DNA from: Haematobia irritans
Lineage: Eukaryota; Arthropoda; Insecta; Diptera; Muscidae
Direction of reading: 5' to 3'
Assembly (NCBI RefSeq): GCF_050003625.1
Contig: NC_134400.1
Span: forward strand, 226,092,085-226,156,084
Length of the DNA: 64,000 nt
Part shown: positions 45,011 to 57,085 of the stretch, one piece after another
Numbering within the stretch: the stretch's first letter is position 1
How the letters are laid out: every line of letters starts with the position of its first letter
The notes under the pieces: model-generated
Seen by the model: only the letters and a program-made list of their open reading frames with translations
What the model was told of the DNA's origin: nothing
Databases searched by the model: none
Program-made: the position numbers and the translations under genes

Positions 45011-46534
45011 AAGGTAAAAAAAATTTTAAAAATTTATAAAATCGTATAATTTCTTCTACATTGTTGGTATTACAGGAAAAGGTGTTAAGAACTAAAAAAC
45101 ATCGTGGGTGTGAGAAAGATGTGAGGGAAAATGCAATTAGCAAGAAAACAATGTTTTTTTTTTTTGAGTTTGTCCTTATGAAATTGTTTTTACATCCTGG
45201 AAAAGAATAAACGCTTATCACAAAAAGTATATACTTTTCTCCCAAATACACTTCCTTACATCGAAAAGCAAATGAGAAACGAACTTTGCTTGTCTAAAAT
45301 TTCGTTTGGGAGGAAAGAATTATTTTTTTGCGTGTAAAAAGATAATTTTTAAATTATTTAAAGGTGAATTGCAATATCGTTTATCTTCATCTGATAGGCT
45401 TTCCATTTCTTCTCTGTTATTATCTTTTGCCGCACATTTTCCACGAGAGTTTGCAAGAAAGCCGAGATCTATAGAAGAATTTTCTAGGTGGAAGGCTGTA
45501 GAATTTCGACAGTTTTGTCTCTACACTGGATTAGTACTATTTAAATAATTTTTAGATGCTGACCAGTATATTCACTTTCTACGTTTAGCATGCGCATATA
45601 GAATTCTCCTTGGTCCTAAAATTTGCAAAAATAAAATTTTATTAGCACAAAAGTTATTAAAGAAATTTGTGGAAGATTTTCCGAAATGTTATGGTATTAA
45701 AAGTGTGACTTATAACGTACAGAACCTTTTACACTTAGCAGAAACTGCGATTGAATTCGGTTCTCTTAGCAATATAACGGCTTACCCTTTTGAAAATATG
45801 ATGAAATCCCTAAAAAATCTATTAAAAAGCCACAATACATTGAAGAACAATTATGTAACACATTTGCACACATTTCGTTATATAGAAAGGAGACTTTTAG
45901 AGGCTACAAAAAGAATGCAAAGGGTTAAATTATTTTTTATTCTACAGAAAAAGGGCATTTTAGTCAAAATTTTAACGACAGCTTTTGTTTAATCGATGGA
46001 CACTGTCCTGCCCAGATATTAAGTTTCAATGGTGAAGGAGAAATTAAAGCAAAGAGATTTTTAAGTTCAAAACCGTTTTTTCTACAACCAATATCATATA
46101 AAGACTTGGGAATATGTGTCATCAATATTAAAAAAATTGAAGAAATATTTATTAGCCATGAGCAAATAATAGGGAAATTCTTCGTTTTGCCATTTAAAAA
46201 TGAACTTGTTTTAATACCTATTATTCATTTAGTACACCCTCAAAAAAAATCGCTTCTCTAACATATGTTCCAAACATATTTTGCAGGAAGCACATATATT
46301 ATTGGATACTGCCGAAACATTAATATGTTTGTTTTATGTGAACATATTCTATGTTTGGAAGCATTTTGAGCCCAAACATATTATATGCTTTGCTTCCCAA
46401 AGACGATTGTGCTCATTCCCTAACATACTCGTAACTTTCACTTCCACGAAATATTTTAATTCTTGGCACCTTTTTCTGTAATACAAATAATGTTGAAGAA
46501 ATTATTCGCTTTTATAAATTTTTTAAATTTTACC

Positions 46535-46612
46535 TTTCGCCTGCACGGAGAATCGAACCGAGGACCATACAGTTTGTAAGCCAACACACTATCCACTGGG
46601 CTACGCAGCTGT
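46535..46612 (-). other. tRNA-like sequence (reversed module, first unit)
   Basis: Minus strand: 'tagcccagtggatagtg', 'ggcttacaaac', B box 'ggttcgattctcc'. It corresponds to the rightward units at 2596 and 44938. Confidence 0.6.
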
Positions 46613-46726
46613 TATAGTCACCAGCAGATAATTATCGTTATAAGTTACATTTATATAGCATAGTTTGCAGCGCCCACGAGCCCATGCAAACATAACATTG
46701 TTTAACAGAAACATACATTTGTTTGC

Positions 46727-46797
46727 CACGTGGAGCAGTGGTTAGCATGTCTGCCTTGCATGCAAAGGGTCGTGGGTTCAATCCCTGCTCCGACCGA
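46727..46797 (+). other. tRNA-like sequence (reversed module, second unit)
   Basis: 'gtggagcagtggttagcatg' A box, 'ccttgcatgcaa' anticodon region and B box 'gggttcaatccc'. It corresponds to the leftward units at 2377 and 44752 and resembles the SINE head. Confidence 0.65.
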
Positions 46798-48104
46798 TCA
46801 CTTTTTTTAATTTACACATTTATATTTATACTATATTAAATTTTTATAATGACACTTCGAAATGTGGCTTATTAAAGATTTATAGTCAGTAACAGTGCTT
46901 GATATAAACGAAATTGACTGATTTTTGGATAAAATATTATTTTTTTATTGCAAAAATAACAATTTTGTAACAAAAAACTGTTTTTGGTACAAAACTTTAA
47001 AATTTAGAAGGAATTCAAAAACTCTAACAAAAGAAGAACGTGGAGTCGAGTATAAACATACATAAATAATTTTATAATATAAACATTTTTTTAATTTTAT
47101 AATATAAACATTTATTTAGGCGTGAACAGTTTTTTACTAGCATTTAACACCATCGGTCTAAAATGCCTTTTATTTTTCTTTAATAATTCATTTTAAATAA
47201 AATAAAGTTTTTAAATTGCTTTAGCTGCAAAACTCGAACTTAATGCCCGCTTTTATATTTGAAGGTATCCGTCAACTCCTCGTAGACTACTTATTAATAA
47301 AGAGGAACTAAACTTTGTTATTATACATTTTACTGTGTAATTTTTCACTATTTCCTCCTTATTTCATTTTACTGTCCCAACTCTAAAAAGAGTATAGTGC
47401 CCTTTCGTTATTTTTATGAAGACCCCTGATTTCTTTTAACGAACCGAGAAAAAAATTGTGCCCATAATGCCAAAATGATAAACAAAACACATGTCCACAC
47501 ATACATAAAATGCTGCTCTCAAGGCGAAAACATATGCTGTTTGTTTTTCAAATATCTATTCTCTTGGTTCCGAATGTCTATTCTCTTTATTCAAATTAAA
47601 TAATATTTAGACTTAAGCATATCAAATTTTTGGGCTTATCATAAAACAGTTTTCCGAAACAACATTCAAGCGGTTTCACAGAAATTGTTCTCTTTTGATT
47701 CTTTCGCTATGTTATGTTGATATCTTTCGTCAACTCTCCCGGTTTCCATCTCTATTTCTTTCTCTATACTCTCTCTCTCTCTCTGTCGCTTTGAATAAAA
47801 TATCACAACATATGTATGTTTAGTCGAAATTAGTAAATTTATATATGTTTACATTCACACATATTATTTTTATGAAACATTCATGCCGCAAACATAATAT
47901 ATTCTAACATATTAACATAGATGTCCCAAACATTTAGTGTTAGTTTAGGAACATTACATGTTTGCACTTAAATATATTGTGTTTTAAAATTGTGCCAGAA
48001 ACACATTTTGTTTATATCGGAACATATCAAAAACATATTTTTCTATCAGTGTAGAATAGAAAACTTTTAAGATTTCATATACTACATATTTATTTTACTC
48101 AATT

Positions 48105-50659
48105 ATGTATATATCAATAGAAAATATGGCACCTACAAAACGCAAGGCTTCAAATGGCGAAGTTGACCCATATGATCAAATTCTCGAAAAGTTAAATAAA
48201 ATATACGATATATCAACAGATGTATTTAAAACTAATTCTGCTGAAATTACTATACTCAAAACTGAATTGCGAAAGCTGCAGGGTATGATTATGTGATATA
48301 TACTTATATTTAAAATAGCAAAGCTCTAATATTTTTTTAGATCTCATTGGTAAGCAAAACAGAATTCTGGTACAGATTCAGGAAAAGTCATTAGAAAATA
48401 TGAAAACAAGCTCAATTGAAATTCAAGCCTTGAAGAAGTAAGTCGAAAAACTACAAGGTAATCCATACATCTATACAAATAAATTTTTACTCATGAATAT
48501 ATTTTACAGATAATTCTTTTAACCATAATAAACAGCTTGTTGAGCTGTTATCCGAAATAAAAACCGTCGTGAAATCCAATTTATCCCCAGGCATACAGAA
48601 GTTAAAATACGAGGATATTTTTCCAATATCTTTACAGGATGAACTCGAGTCAGTTGAAGACGAAATTGATGAGAATACCAAAGGACCAATGGTAAGTAAT
48701 ATTAAGAGCTCTAAATTTTACCTTAATTTTTGAATTTATTTGTATACAATTTTACCCCACAGATTGCAACAATTAAACATATTTTGGGAAGAGAACAATT
48801 ACAACAAGTATAAACGGCCGTAAGTTCGGCCAGGCCGAATCTTATGTACCCTCCACCATGGATTGCGTAGAAACTTCTACGAAAGACTGTCATCCACAAT
48901 CGAATTACTTGGGTTGTGGTATCTTAAATCGTTTTCTAAATTGTGAGTTAGTCTATACGTGGTATATATTAGACAAAAAGGTATGTAAGTCTACAAATAA
49001 TTACGAATCGATATGGAATTTTGCATGGTACGTAGGGAGCCAGAATTGAAATATGGGGGTCGCTTATATGGAGGCTATATACAATTATTGATAAGGACCA
49101 ATTTTTGTGTGATTGGGGATCGATTTATCTGAGGGCTATATATAACTATAGACCGATATGGACCTAGTTAGGCTAGGTTAGGTTAGGTTAGTTAGGCATG
49201 GTTGTTAACGGCCATATACTAGCACAATGTACCAAATTTCAACTGACTCGGATGAAATTTGCTCCTCCAAGAGGCTCCAAAACCAAATATCGGAATCGGT
49301 TTATATGGGGGCTATATGTGATTATGGACTGATTTGGACCACTTTTGGCATGGTTGTTAAATATCATATACTACCACCACGTACAAAATTTCAACCGGAT
49401 CGGATGAATTTTTCTTCTCCAAAAGGCAATGGAGGTCAAATCTGGGGATCGGTTTATATGGGTGCTGTATATAATTATGGACTGATATTAACCAATTCCT
49501 GCATGGTTGTTGGATACCATATACTAACATCACGTACCAAATTTCAACCGAATCGGATGAATTTTGCTCTTCCAAGGGCCTCCGGAGGTCAAATCTGGGG
49601 ATCGGTTTAAATGGGGGCTATATATAATTATGGACCGATTTCGACCAATTTTTGCATGGGCGTTTGAGGCCATATATTATCACCACGTACCAAATTTCAA
49701 CTGAATCGATAAATTTTGGTCTTCCAAGAGGATCCGGAGGTCAAATCTAGTGATCGGTTTATATGGGGGCTATATATAATTATGGACCGATGTGGACCAA
49801 TTTTTGCATGGTTGTTAAAGACCATTTACTAACACCATGTACCAAATTTCAGCCGGATCGGATGAAATTTGCTTCTCTTAGAGGCCTCGCAAGCCAAATC
49901 GGGGGATCGGTTTATATGGGGGCTATATATAATTATGGACCGATGTGGACCAATTTTTGCATGGCCATGTACCAAATTTCAGCCGGATCGGATGAAATTT
50001 GCTTCTCTTAGAGGCCTCGCAAGCCAAATTTGGGGGTCTGTTTATATGGGGGCTATACGTAAAAGTGGACCGATATGGCCCATTTGCAATACCATCCGAC
50101 CTACATCAATAACAACTACTTGTGCCAAGTTTCAAGTCGATAGCTTGTTTCGTTCGGAAGTTAGCGTGATTTCAACAGACGGACGGACGGACGGACGGAC
50201 GGATGGACATGCTCAGATCGACTCAGAATTTCACTACGACCCAGAATATATATACTTTATGGGGTCTTAGAGCATTATTTCGATGTGTTACAAACGGAAT
50301 GACAAAGTTAATATACCCCCCATCCTATGGTGGAGGGTATAAAAATCGATCAAATATTTGATTGATATACAACTTTTATTAGACTATAACGTTTTTGGAC
50401 TGCAGGGGAAAAAAAGACTTCTAGACTATCCAAAGTTTATGAAAACAATATACCGTATGTATTACGATGGTTCCTTCTCTGACTTGATTCTGACAAATTT
50501 ATTATTTTTATTTTCAGAACTGTAGGTACTGAGTATGGGAATAAAATTGACTTCAATAAATACTTCAGCAAATGTATACGATTGGTAAAAAATCTGCATT
50601 ATAAAAACGAGTCCCTAAAGAAAAAGGCTGCAACTAGCAACATTATAGATAGTGATTAG
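48105..50659 (+). pseudogene. DUF4806-like accessory gene of the transposon, five exons
   Basis: Predicted exons: 48105-48282, 48341-48457, 48510-48691, 48763-50458 (interrupted by an insertion at 48807-50346) and 50518-50659, all with GT-AG introns of about 50-70 bp. Start ATG 48105, or 48126 (MAPTKRK). Exons 1-3 encode a heptad-like, probably coiled-coil region (ILEKLNKIYDI, ITILKTELRKLQ). Exons 3-5 match the DUF4806 pattern: a FPISLQDELESVEDE opening, REQLQQ, then GLQGKKRLLDYPKF and IDFNKYFSKCIRLV. An in-frame TAA at 48439-48441 breaks exon 2. AATAAA motifs follow near 50838. DUF4806 proteins often accompany insect transposons; function is unknown and DNA binding or transposition assistance is inference. 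Confidence 0.7.
48807..50346 (+). repeat. Tandem-module element, copy IV, inserted in an exon
   Basis: Starts 'gtataaacggccgtaag' with palindrome TTCGGCCAGGCCGAA and ends 'ggtggagggtataaaaat'. About seven modules; two successive module starts at 49754 and 49907 are 153 bp apart. A short run of TTAGG-like text sits at 49163-49195 and a (GACG)n run near 50180-50207. Host exon text continues on both sides with little or no target duplication, as for Helitrons (inference). Confidence 0.8.
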
Positions 50660-51143
50660 ACGTAAACATACTTGTCTACTTCTTCCATTTCAATCTACAA
50701 TTGGAATAGCATTTTAAGTTTATTTTTATTTTCCATAAATACTTGAATTAGTTCCTTGTAAAGACTGAATATTGTTTAAGTTTTTTGTTTGTTTACAAAA
50801 CCACTGATTTAATGCAAACTTTTAAACAAGTTTAAAAATAAAATAAATAAAAAAAATTTAAAAAAAGTATTTCATCATTTTGATTTAGCAAGGCAAAATG
50901 CGCTTCGGGGACCACTGTTTTCATAGCCTATTTTCACTAGTTTCATTAGCGCTTTCATTCACTGCCTTTTTAATACCTATCGGTCAGCATTCATGTAAGC
51001 GCAAAATAGGATTCATAAAAGAAGTGCATTTTCGCGAGACATTTCTTGTTCATTTCACCAATGAATTCCTCACTACTGTAAGTGCTATTAAGTTCTAAGT
51101 TCCTTTACAAACCTGATGAAAATTCCTCAAGTTTTTTGCTGGG
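50660..51143. other. 3' segment of the two-gene transposon
   Basis: Non-coding; AT-rich until about 50870, then less so, ending in the CCCAGC-type terminus. A 'catgtaagcgcaaaata' near 50993 recalls the GTAAGCG subterminal motif at the 5' side. Confidence 0.45.
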
Positions 51144-51995
51144 TTGGTATGGGTCCTGTATAGAAAAGCCAAATGGCAATCAACTTTTGACTCTTTCTTT
51201 GTGTTCAATTAGTTAATGAAAACTTTTCCAATTGGATTTTTTAATACAAACCAAAAAGTTTTCTCTATTGGTGACTTTTGAAATACCCTACATTCGGCAG
51301 TGAAGTAGGATGAAGAAATTTTAGCTTCACTTCGATAAGCATCAGGGTTTAGAATGTTAGCAAATTCGTTCTTAGCTAGTAAAGGTCACTATGAGCGAAA
51401 GTTAAAGAGGGACAAGTTGGTCGATTTTGGACAACATTTATGATTTATAATTAGATGTGTAGGTATATTTGAGACATTTTTACAATTTTACAAATGGGCT
51501 GGACCTCTCCAAGACATTTGGCGAATTGTGAATTTATGTTCACAAATGGGGAGGTTTGTAATTATTTGCAATCTGCTAGTAACCGATTTTCACCATTAAG
51601 ATAAGGCCCGGCCGATGTTCTATCGTATTTAGTTGATTTCAACACGAACATATACCATTCCATTTATAAATCAATTTTTATTTTATTTTTAGTAAAGATT
51701 TCTTGCCGTATATGATGATTTCGCCAATTCATGGCAGACTGTACATGAGTTGATTTAGTGCAATTTTCATCTTTCGATGCCACCTACTTTGTATTTAGAT
51801 TTAATAAAATAAAATATAATATTTAACTGGGACGAAATTGGTTTTTAATTCGGTCATTAGTATTATCAAAGTTGGGCAACACAACCGAATGATGAAGGTA
51901 GCAACAACCAATGTCGTCGGCAGACCCAACCAACACCATATGAGATATTGATTGTATCGACCGAGTCATTCGGGTGGCACAACTGCCAACTGGTA
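51144..51995. other. Stretch without a recognisable gene
   Basis: No supported feature. Confidence 0.4.
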
Positions 51996-52003
51996 GTTGC
52001 TAC

Positions 52004-53422
52004 CAGGGCTGTGGAGTCGGACCCGGAGTCTTGGAGTCGGAGTCGTAGAAATTTTTCTCGACTCCGACTCCGGCGAAACAAAATTTGAAAAACACTTCAT
52101 ATCTTTGTAACTAAAGAAATATTTCGACAAGTTAGATTCCATTAGGGTTTTTAATCGAACGACGAAAAACGACGTAGTGGATTTCAGGCCATCCAAAGTG
52201 TATTTATATGGGTGGAATTTCACGGTGATATAAAAAGTAGTTTTTACTAGAATATGGGCTTAATTGATCAATTGTATTGTCCATTTTTAACATATTAAAA
52301 TATAGATTTTTGATTAAATATAGATTCTGTATATACTCTTGAACCTAAAGTTCTGAATTTTTGGCAGGCATGTCGAGTTCGAAGATGGGTCATACCGGAC
52401 AATTTTGTGATATTTTAAGAAATTTTTCCCAGTCTAAAACTTTCCTAAGATTTGTCAGAAATTTCGAATTTAGAGTTATTTGAGATCCATAAATAAATGC
52501 GGAAATTTCCCAGATTTTGAGATAGCCCTACATAAATACTTGAGAAATCTCCTTATACACCGGATGTCCTTGGAAGCTATAATTTTAAATTAAACCTCTG
52601 GCAACGTGCCATCTGAGCTGGTCTTTTGGGAGAAAGTTTGTTTCATCAGAGCCATTTGAAATTCTTTACATTAAATTAATGGCTTCTAATGTCCATAACT
52701 GATAGACCATTTATAAATCGATGTTTCACCATTTTACTTCTATAAAAACACTCGTAACTGTACAGCTATTGATGTCATCTGTTGTATGGTAGTGGTTATT
52801 TGAAATTCCGCCCGTCCTAATTTTTGGCAGTTTAAATCTTTTTTTATATATCCGACACATTACATTTTTTAACATCTAAACTTTCTATCTGATTAGCCTG
52901 ACATTTTGATTTTTGTGTATCTTTTTGTTAGTGTTTCTATTTTATATAGATTTGTTTTTTATAAAATGCCTATATAGACCAATCAATACCAGGATTTTAC
53001 TTCTTAAACATCTGGAAGCCTAATTATTTTTTGAAATTTTTTGTTTTTATAAATACATATTCTAAAGATTGTTGTTATCTACCCATATTTTGATGTGGTC
53101 TCTATATAGTCTTGTGTCGTATTTTAATTTATTGGCCTGAAATTAAAATGTAGAGTTCTTTACATCCCTAAAATGCTGAGATTTGTCGTCGAGTCGTATC
53201 AAAATTTTAAATTAGAGTTCTTTTGGACATATAAACACATATGACAAAATAGAGTACTTATATCGGCCTATTTTTGGAACCCTACACCTTAAAATTACAA
53301 TTGGAATACTGTTAAAATGAGATTTAGGTACACAACCTGGAGTCGACTCCGGAGTCGGAGTCGAGGCTAATAGGAAATGCTGGAGCCGGAGTCGGCAAAA
53401 TTGACTCGACTCCATAGCCCTG
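52004..53422. mobile_element. hAT element, CAGGGCTGTGGAGTCGG ends
   Basis: Flanked by a perfect 8-bp duplication GTTGCTAC (51996-52003; 53423-53430). Inverted ends are CAGGGCTGTGGAGTCGG and the complement of CAGGGCTATGGAGTCGA, each followed by (GAGTCG)n-type text. Such ends are known from non-autonomous hAT elements in many animals. No transposase. The middle (from about 52370) holds worn tandem-module text such as 'gtcgagttcgaagatgggtc'. Confidence 0.9.
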
Positions 53423-53430
53423 GTTGCTAC

Positions 53431-54085
53431 AAATGCCAAAAGGAGGTTGGCAATAAATTCGATTGTCATAATCAATCTGTATTCTCTGTGTACCCTAGTC
53501 AACCATTTTAAATGAAAATTAAAATTTTAAACAATTAAATATCGCAAAAAGGTATGGAAAATTAGAAAAAAACAATTAAACATAAGCAATAACTTCTAAA
53601 AATAGATTTCGTGTTGTTGCATTACTGTAGTAATAAACTGAAATCAAAAAATAAGATTAAGGCATTGTAGTTATATGAAGAGATGATGTACAGTGGTGGT
53701 AGAAATGATTCTATTTGCAAGAGGATAATCCCTATTCTTTTTTTCCATTAGAAGTTATCATATAGGACCCAAAATGGGTTATCTATTCCATCCAGATTTA
53801 TACTCAACACTGCACTATGGGCGGAAATTGAAAATTTGCGGCAAAAATTATTATAATATAAGTAATTCCACTAGGAATACTATAGAATATACTCTTAGAT
53901 GGAGTTTAATTTATATTTGCTTATTTTCCTTCTTAAGAAAGCGCCTTATCCCCAGAACTATATGTAAATAGTATAAACCAATTGTCATTTTATTAAATTA
54001 ATTTTATTAATTTAAATTAAACAAATATTAACCATCAAAATCACATTCTTCAGTATCTAACTCTAATTCCGTCCCTCTGTGTTTG
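53431..54085. other. Stretch without a recognisable gene
   Basis: No supported feature. Confidence 0.4.
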
Positions 54086-54089
54086 TTGT

Positions 54090-54425
54090 TCGCAGGATTC
54101 CGGTGGCAATTATTAACCGATTTTGATAAAATTTGGTACGACATGTTTTCTTGGTCAAAGGACAAACACGGTTGAATTTGGAAAAAAATGGATCAAAGTT
54201 ACATATAGCCCCCATATATATGTGTCGCCCGATTTCGACAAATTAGACCATACTGCGCTTATTTACCACCCGATTGTCTTCAAATTTAACACAAAGTAAT
54301 TTTTTATAGCTTAGCCCTTAAAGTGTGCAAAATTTCATCAAATTCGGTTCAGATTTAGATATAGCTACCATATATATGTATCGCCCGATTTTCCCAAATT
54401 TGACTATAAAACCCTTACATTTATT
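54090..54425 (+). repeat. Fragment of the 'tatagctcccatatatat' module family
   Basis: Two modules with 'ccgatttcgacaaatt', 'caaaatttcatc' and 'tcagatttagatatagct', as in the array at 57682-60244. Both ends of the parent element are missing. Confidence 0.65.
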
Positions 54426-55149
54426 TTAGTATGGGCAAGTTTGGGCAGACAAACTTTACAGCACGTAAAAGTATACTTCCTCACGAACAATAATAAGCAA
54501 AAATTTTCATTAACAATCGTTAACATTTCTAGTTCTATTCCTCCCAAATATACGTATGTGTTACAATTTTCACATATAAACCGCACTTTTGAATCCATAA
54601 ATTCAAGTTCAAAAACAAAAATATTTTGTAAAGTCTTTACAACATTTTATTTTGTAAAGTCTTTACAACATTTTGAACTACTAAACCTCCTCTTAGAATC
54701 TACATTTAAAAGTTTTCTTTATTCACTTTTATTGCGAAAAAAAATAAGCACGAAATTTGTCAATTTTTGTTCGCCTTGATTAAACGCAACTGGCATACAT
54801 TTTGATAAACATTGGCAGCCTTTTTCTCCTGAACAGGGTTGCCAAGTTTTAAATTAACTTTTACTATCCAAGATGTTCTATAGTAATTTCAATTGGAATA
54901 TCCAATAATTTTTCATTTTGAAAATTTGACTTTTTGCCGCTGTTTTGCGATTTCCGCCCATAGTGCACTGTGGAAAAGTCCATTCGCTTGGACAGAAAAA
55001 TGTATAGTCAGACGTAAAAGGAACTTCCAAAACAAATGATCGAAAAAACGAAGTACTTTCCGTCCTTTGAGTAAGCCCGTGTAAAATTCATTGGAGATCA
55101 TCCAAATTTGAACTACTTCTCGATTATAAGTTGGGGATCCACACTACTT

Positions 55150-55220
55150 TTTTAGAAGCCTTGGTCCAAACAGGAATTGAACCCATGACTCATTGTATAC
55201 AAGACAATGAAGTGATTATC
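55150..55220 (-). other. tRNA-like remnant
   Basis: Minus strand contains 'cttgtatacaatgagtcat' and B box 'gggttcaattcc', the SINE-head order. No SINE body is recognisable. Confidence 0.4.
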
Positions 55221-57009
55221 TGATTCGATCTAACGGAAATTCTAGCACCATGTTAGAATGCCTCTCCACTGTAATTTCAATTTTTCGTTTATAGCGTGTT
55301 TTCGGTTATTTTTCTCCATTGGCTTACGAGCTTTTACTTTGTAGCCAAACATTGTATGGATGTGTTTTTATGTTTATGATTTAAGATTAATGTTCTTTTT
55401 TGTTAGTTTGTTACGAAAATGGTATTTAACCACAGTAAATTGCTGGTTTCCCGTAGTCTTTGAGTAAAATGCGAGGTCGACACTATCATTCCTTCACCGT
55501 TTGGGGGATATATGGTGGGTGGTATTTTGTCGTTATCATTTATTTGCTCGTTTTGATTATTTTGATGGGGATTTCTTCTGCTTGAATGTACCCAATACTT
55601 GGAATAAGACTATGACCGCGACATGTTAGAAAGTTATTGAGTATTAACAAAAAATTAAATAAAAATTCAAATAGAATTTTTGGGTGGTTGGTGAATTCCA
55701 GGTAATTGATAACAGTCACATGCAGCCCCCATTGTCCTTCTTCTCCCTGTATAAGTCTTCTTTGTTGTGCTTTGTTGAGCTGTTAAAAAGAAAATATGGG
55801 GAGTGGCTCGTGATTTTTTATATGGACATTTTATATTTTGAATATTGTTTAAGAAAATTTTATTAGAATTTCTCTAACAGAGAGTATACGTATTTGTGTG
55901 ATGATTTACATATTTGTTCATTGGTATTAGAGAGTGGCGTAGACGAAAAAGAATGTATGTGTATGTGTGTAAACATTAATAAATGTTAGTCTTTGTCTTG
56001 TGCGAACATATTTACCTGATAAGAGAGCATTAACAATTTCATATTTATTAATGGACTATTGTGAAATCTCCCACAAAGTATTTGGAATATTCAAAATTCA
56101 TATCACCCCGTTAAGAGCTGATATGGGGCAATGTTTCCTGACATTTTGCGATAATACTTGTAAACATTATTACATTATTATCATACATTTTCCAAATGAC
56201 ATCATTTATAATGTCTTCCTCACAGTTTTTGGCTAATTTTCCAGAGGAGTCCAGATATTTATTAAGAGTTTGGCTCCTATGCCCATTAGGCTAGAGTAGA
56301 AAGCTTTCGTTACCGGACTATTTAAAATGTCATTACAAACAAATTGACAAATGCCATAGCCTTAGTCTGTGGTGGCTAACCGAAACTGTATTAAGATTTA
56401 TAAATTATTTTGTTTAAATTATAAATTCAACTTCATATAACATTTATTATGGACATTTCAATAAAAAAATTGTAATATTTTTCAAACTGAAACTGAGTGA
56501 TCGGTTAAACTGTTCACTGATGATAAAGTTAAATGAATACAATATGGACATTCGAACGCCAAAAAGGTCAACATATTGCCCATAATCTGCTTTCAAACTC
56601 AAAGATCATAAGTTACCGAATAAGACAATGATAGGAAAACTCAAGAACTATCGGTAGCATTCAGTAAGGCTGCAATCGTTTTTTCTCCGATAATAGTATT
56701 CAGCTACAGCAATACACATAGTTTTATTATCCCGGACGCAACAGTGACATCCGGGGCCTTTCGAAGGGCTCCCTTAAGAAAGTAATAGGAAGTCAATGTA
56801 GTTACACCCATAGAAAAAATCATGAACGGCGGCATGGTCATTTCAAAACGACCTTTTCATGAAAGTGAATCAACTCACATGTGTTGTCAATCTGAGAACA
56901 GACGGGGATCAATCTGACAACGTTAAAATGACATCATGCGTTGTCAAAAGAACAACCAGCGTTTATGAAAACGTTATGGTTACGAATTTTTAAACTAAAT
57001 TAAAAAAAA

Positions 57010-57085
57010 AATGATTTCCCCTACCGTGATTCGAACCTGTGTTGTCTGCACCATACGCGTTAACAGTCGCTGGAGATGCCATAAC
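57010..57085 (-). other. tRNA-like remnant in a possible DNA element
   Basis: Minus strand: 'gcgactgttaacgcgtatgg' (A-box-like) and B box 'ggttcgaatcacgg'. Stem pairing is poor. It is distinct in sequence from the SINE head and from the twin-tRNA units. Confidence 0.45.

Larger units (their letters stand above)
44413..45334. mobile_element. TA-target element with twin tRNA-like module, copy 2
   Basis: 922 bp, ends CACGCAAAGAAAAAAA and TTTTTTTGCGTG, TA at 44411-44412 and 45335-45336. Removing it restores continuity of the transposase reading around a gtaacTAaaaag target, which proves the TA target. Same interior as 2064-2978. Confidence 0.9.
46235..48051 (+). mobile_element. CACCCTC element containing a truncated twin-tRNA element
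   Basis: 1817 bp flanked by TA (46233-46234; 48052-48053), starting CACCCTCAAAAAAAATCGC and ending TTTTTCTATCAGTG. Its outer parts carry 'ccaaacatatt' motifs. About 46390-47030 is the interior of the twin-tRNA element, reversed and without its ends. About 47100-48000 matches 34631-35600 in reverse, including a (CT)n run near 47771. It lies two codons before the transposase stop codon. Confidence 0.8.
43408..48059 (+). pseudogene. tnp2/CACTA-like transposase, degenerate and interrupted
   Basis: Would cut and paste the transposon. N-terminal part 43408-44027 has a basic start and the catalytic-region motif IDGLPLF (compare DGxNPF in plant tnp2). 44060-44410 has ADAPARSF and a GCSKC zinc-type pair. 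45337-46232 has RWKAVEFRQFCLYTG, then a DUF4218-like YNVQNLLHL and AYPFENMMKSLK. Damage: a 34-bp tandem duplication (43992-44059) shifts the frame; another shift follows within about 60 bp; a small deletion near 44395 removes the usual MHL block and shifts the frame; TAA interrupts at 45546-45548; a further shift occurs near 45975. Two elements are inserted (44413-45334, 46235-48051), the second just before the stop, which now lies at 48057-48059. Family assignment rests on motif order and remembered family members. Confidence 0.75.
42863..51143 (+). mobile_element. Two-gene tnp2/CACTA-like DNA transposon with nested insertions
   Basis: Proposed limits are CCCAGCAAAAAA at 42863 and its complement at 51143, with TT on both sides. 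Inside, in order, are subterminal repeats (43051-43225), a broken transposase gene, a five-exon DUF4806-like gene 45 bp beyond the transposase stop, and a 3' segment. Three later insertions (44413-45334, 46235-48051, 48807-50346) account for roughly half of the length. The inverted repeat is short, and similar bases occur elsewhere, so the outer limits are less certain than the gene content. Confidence 0.65.

Noticed and set aside
49168..49190. Telomere (TTAGG)n remnant
   Set aside because: Too short, and explained by slippage or by the SINE tail sequence.
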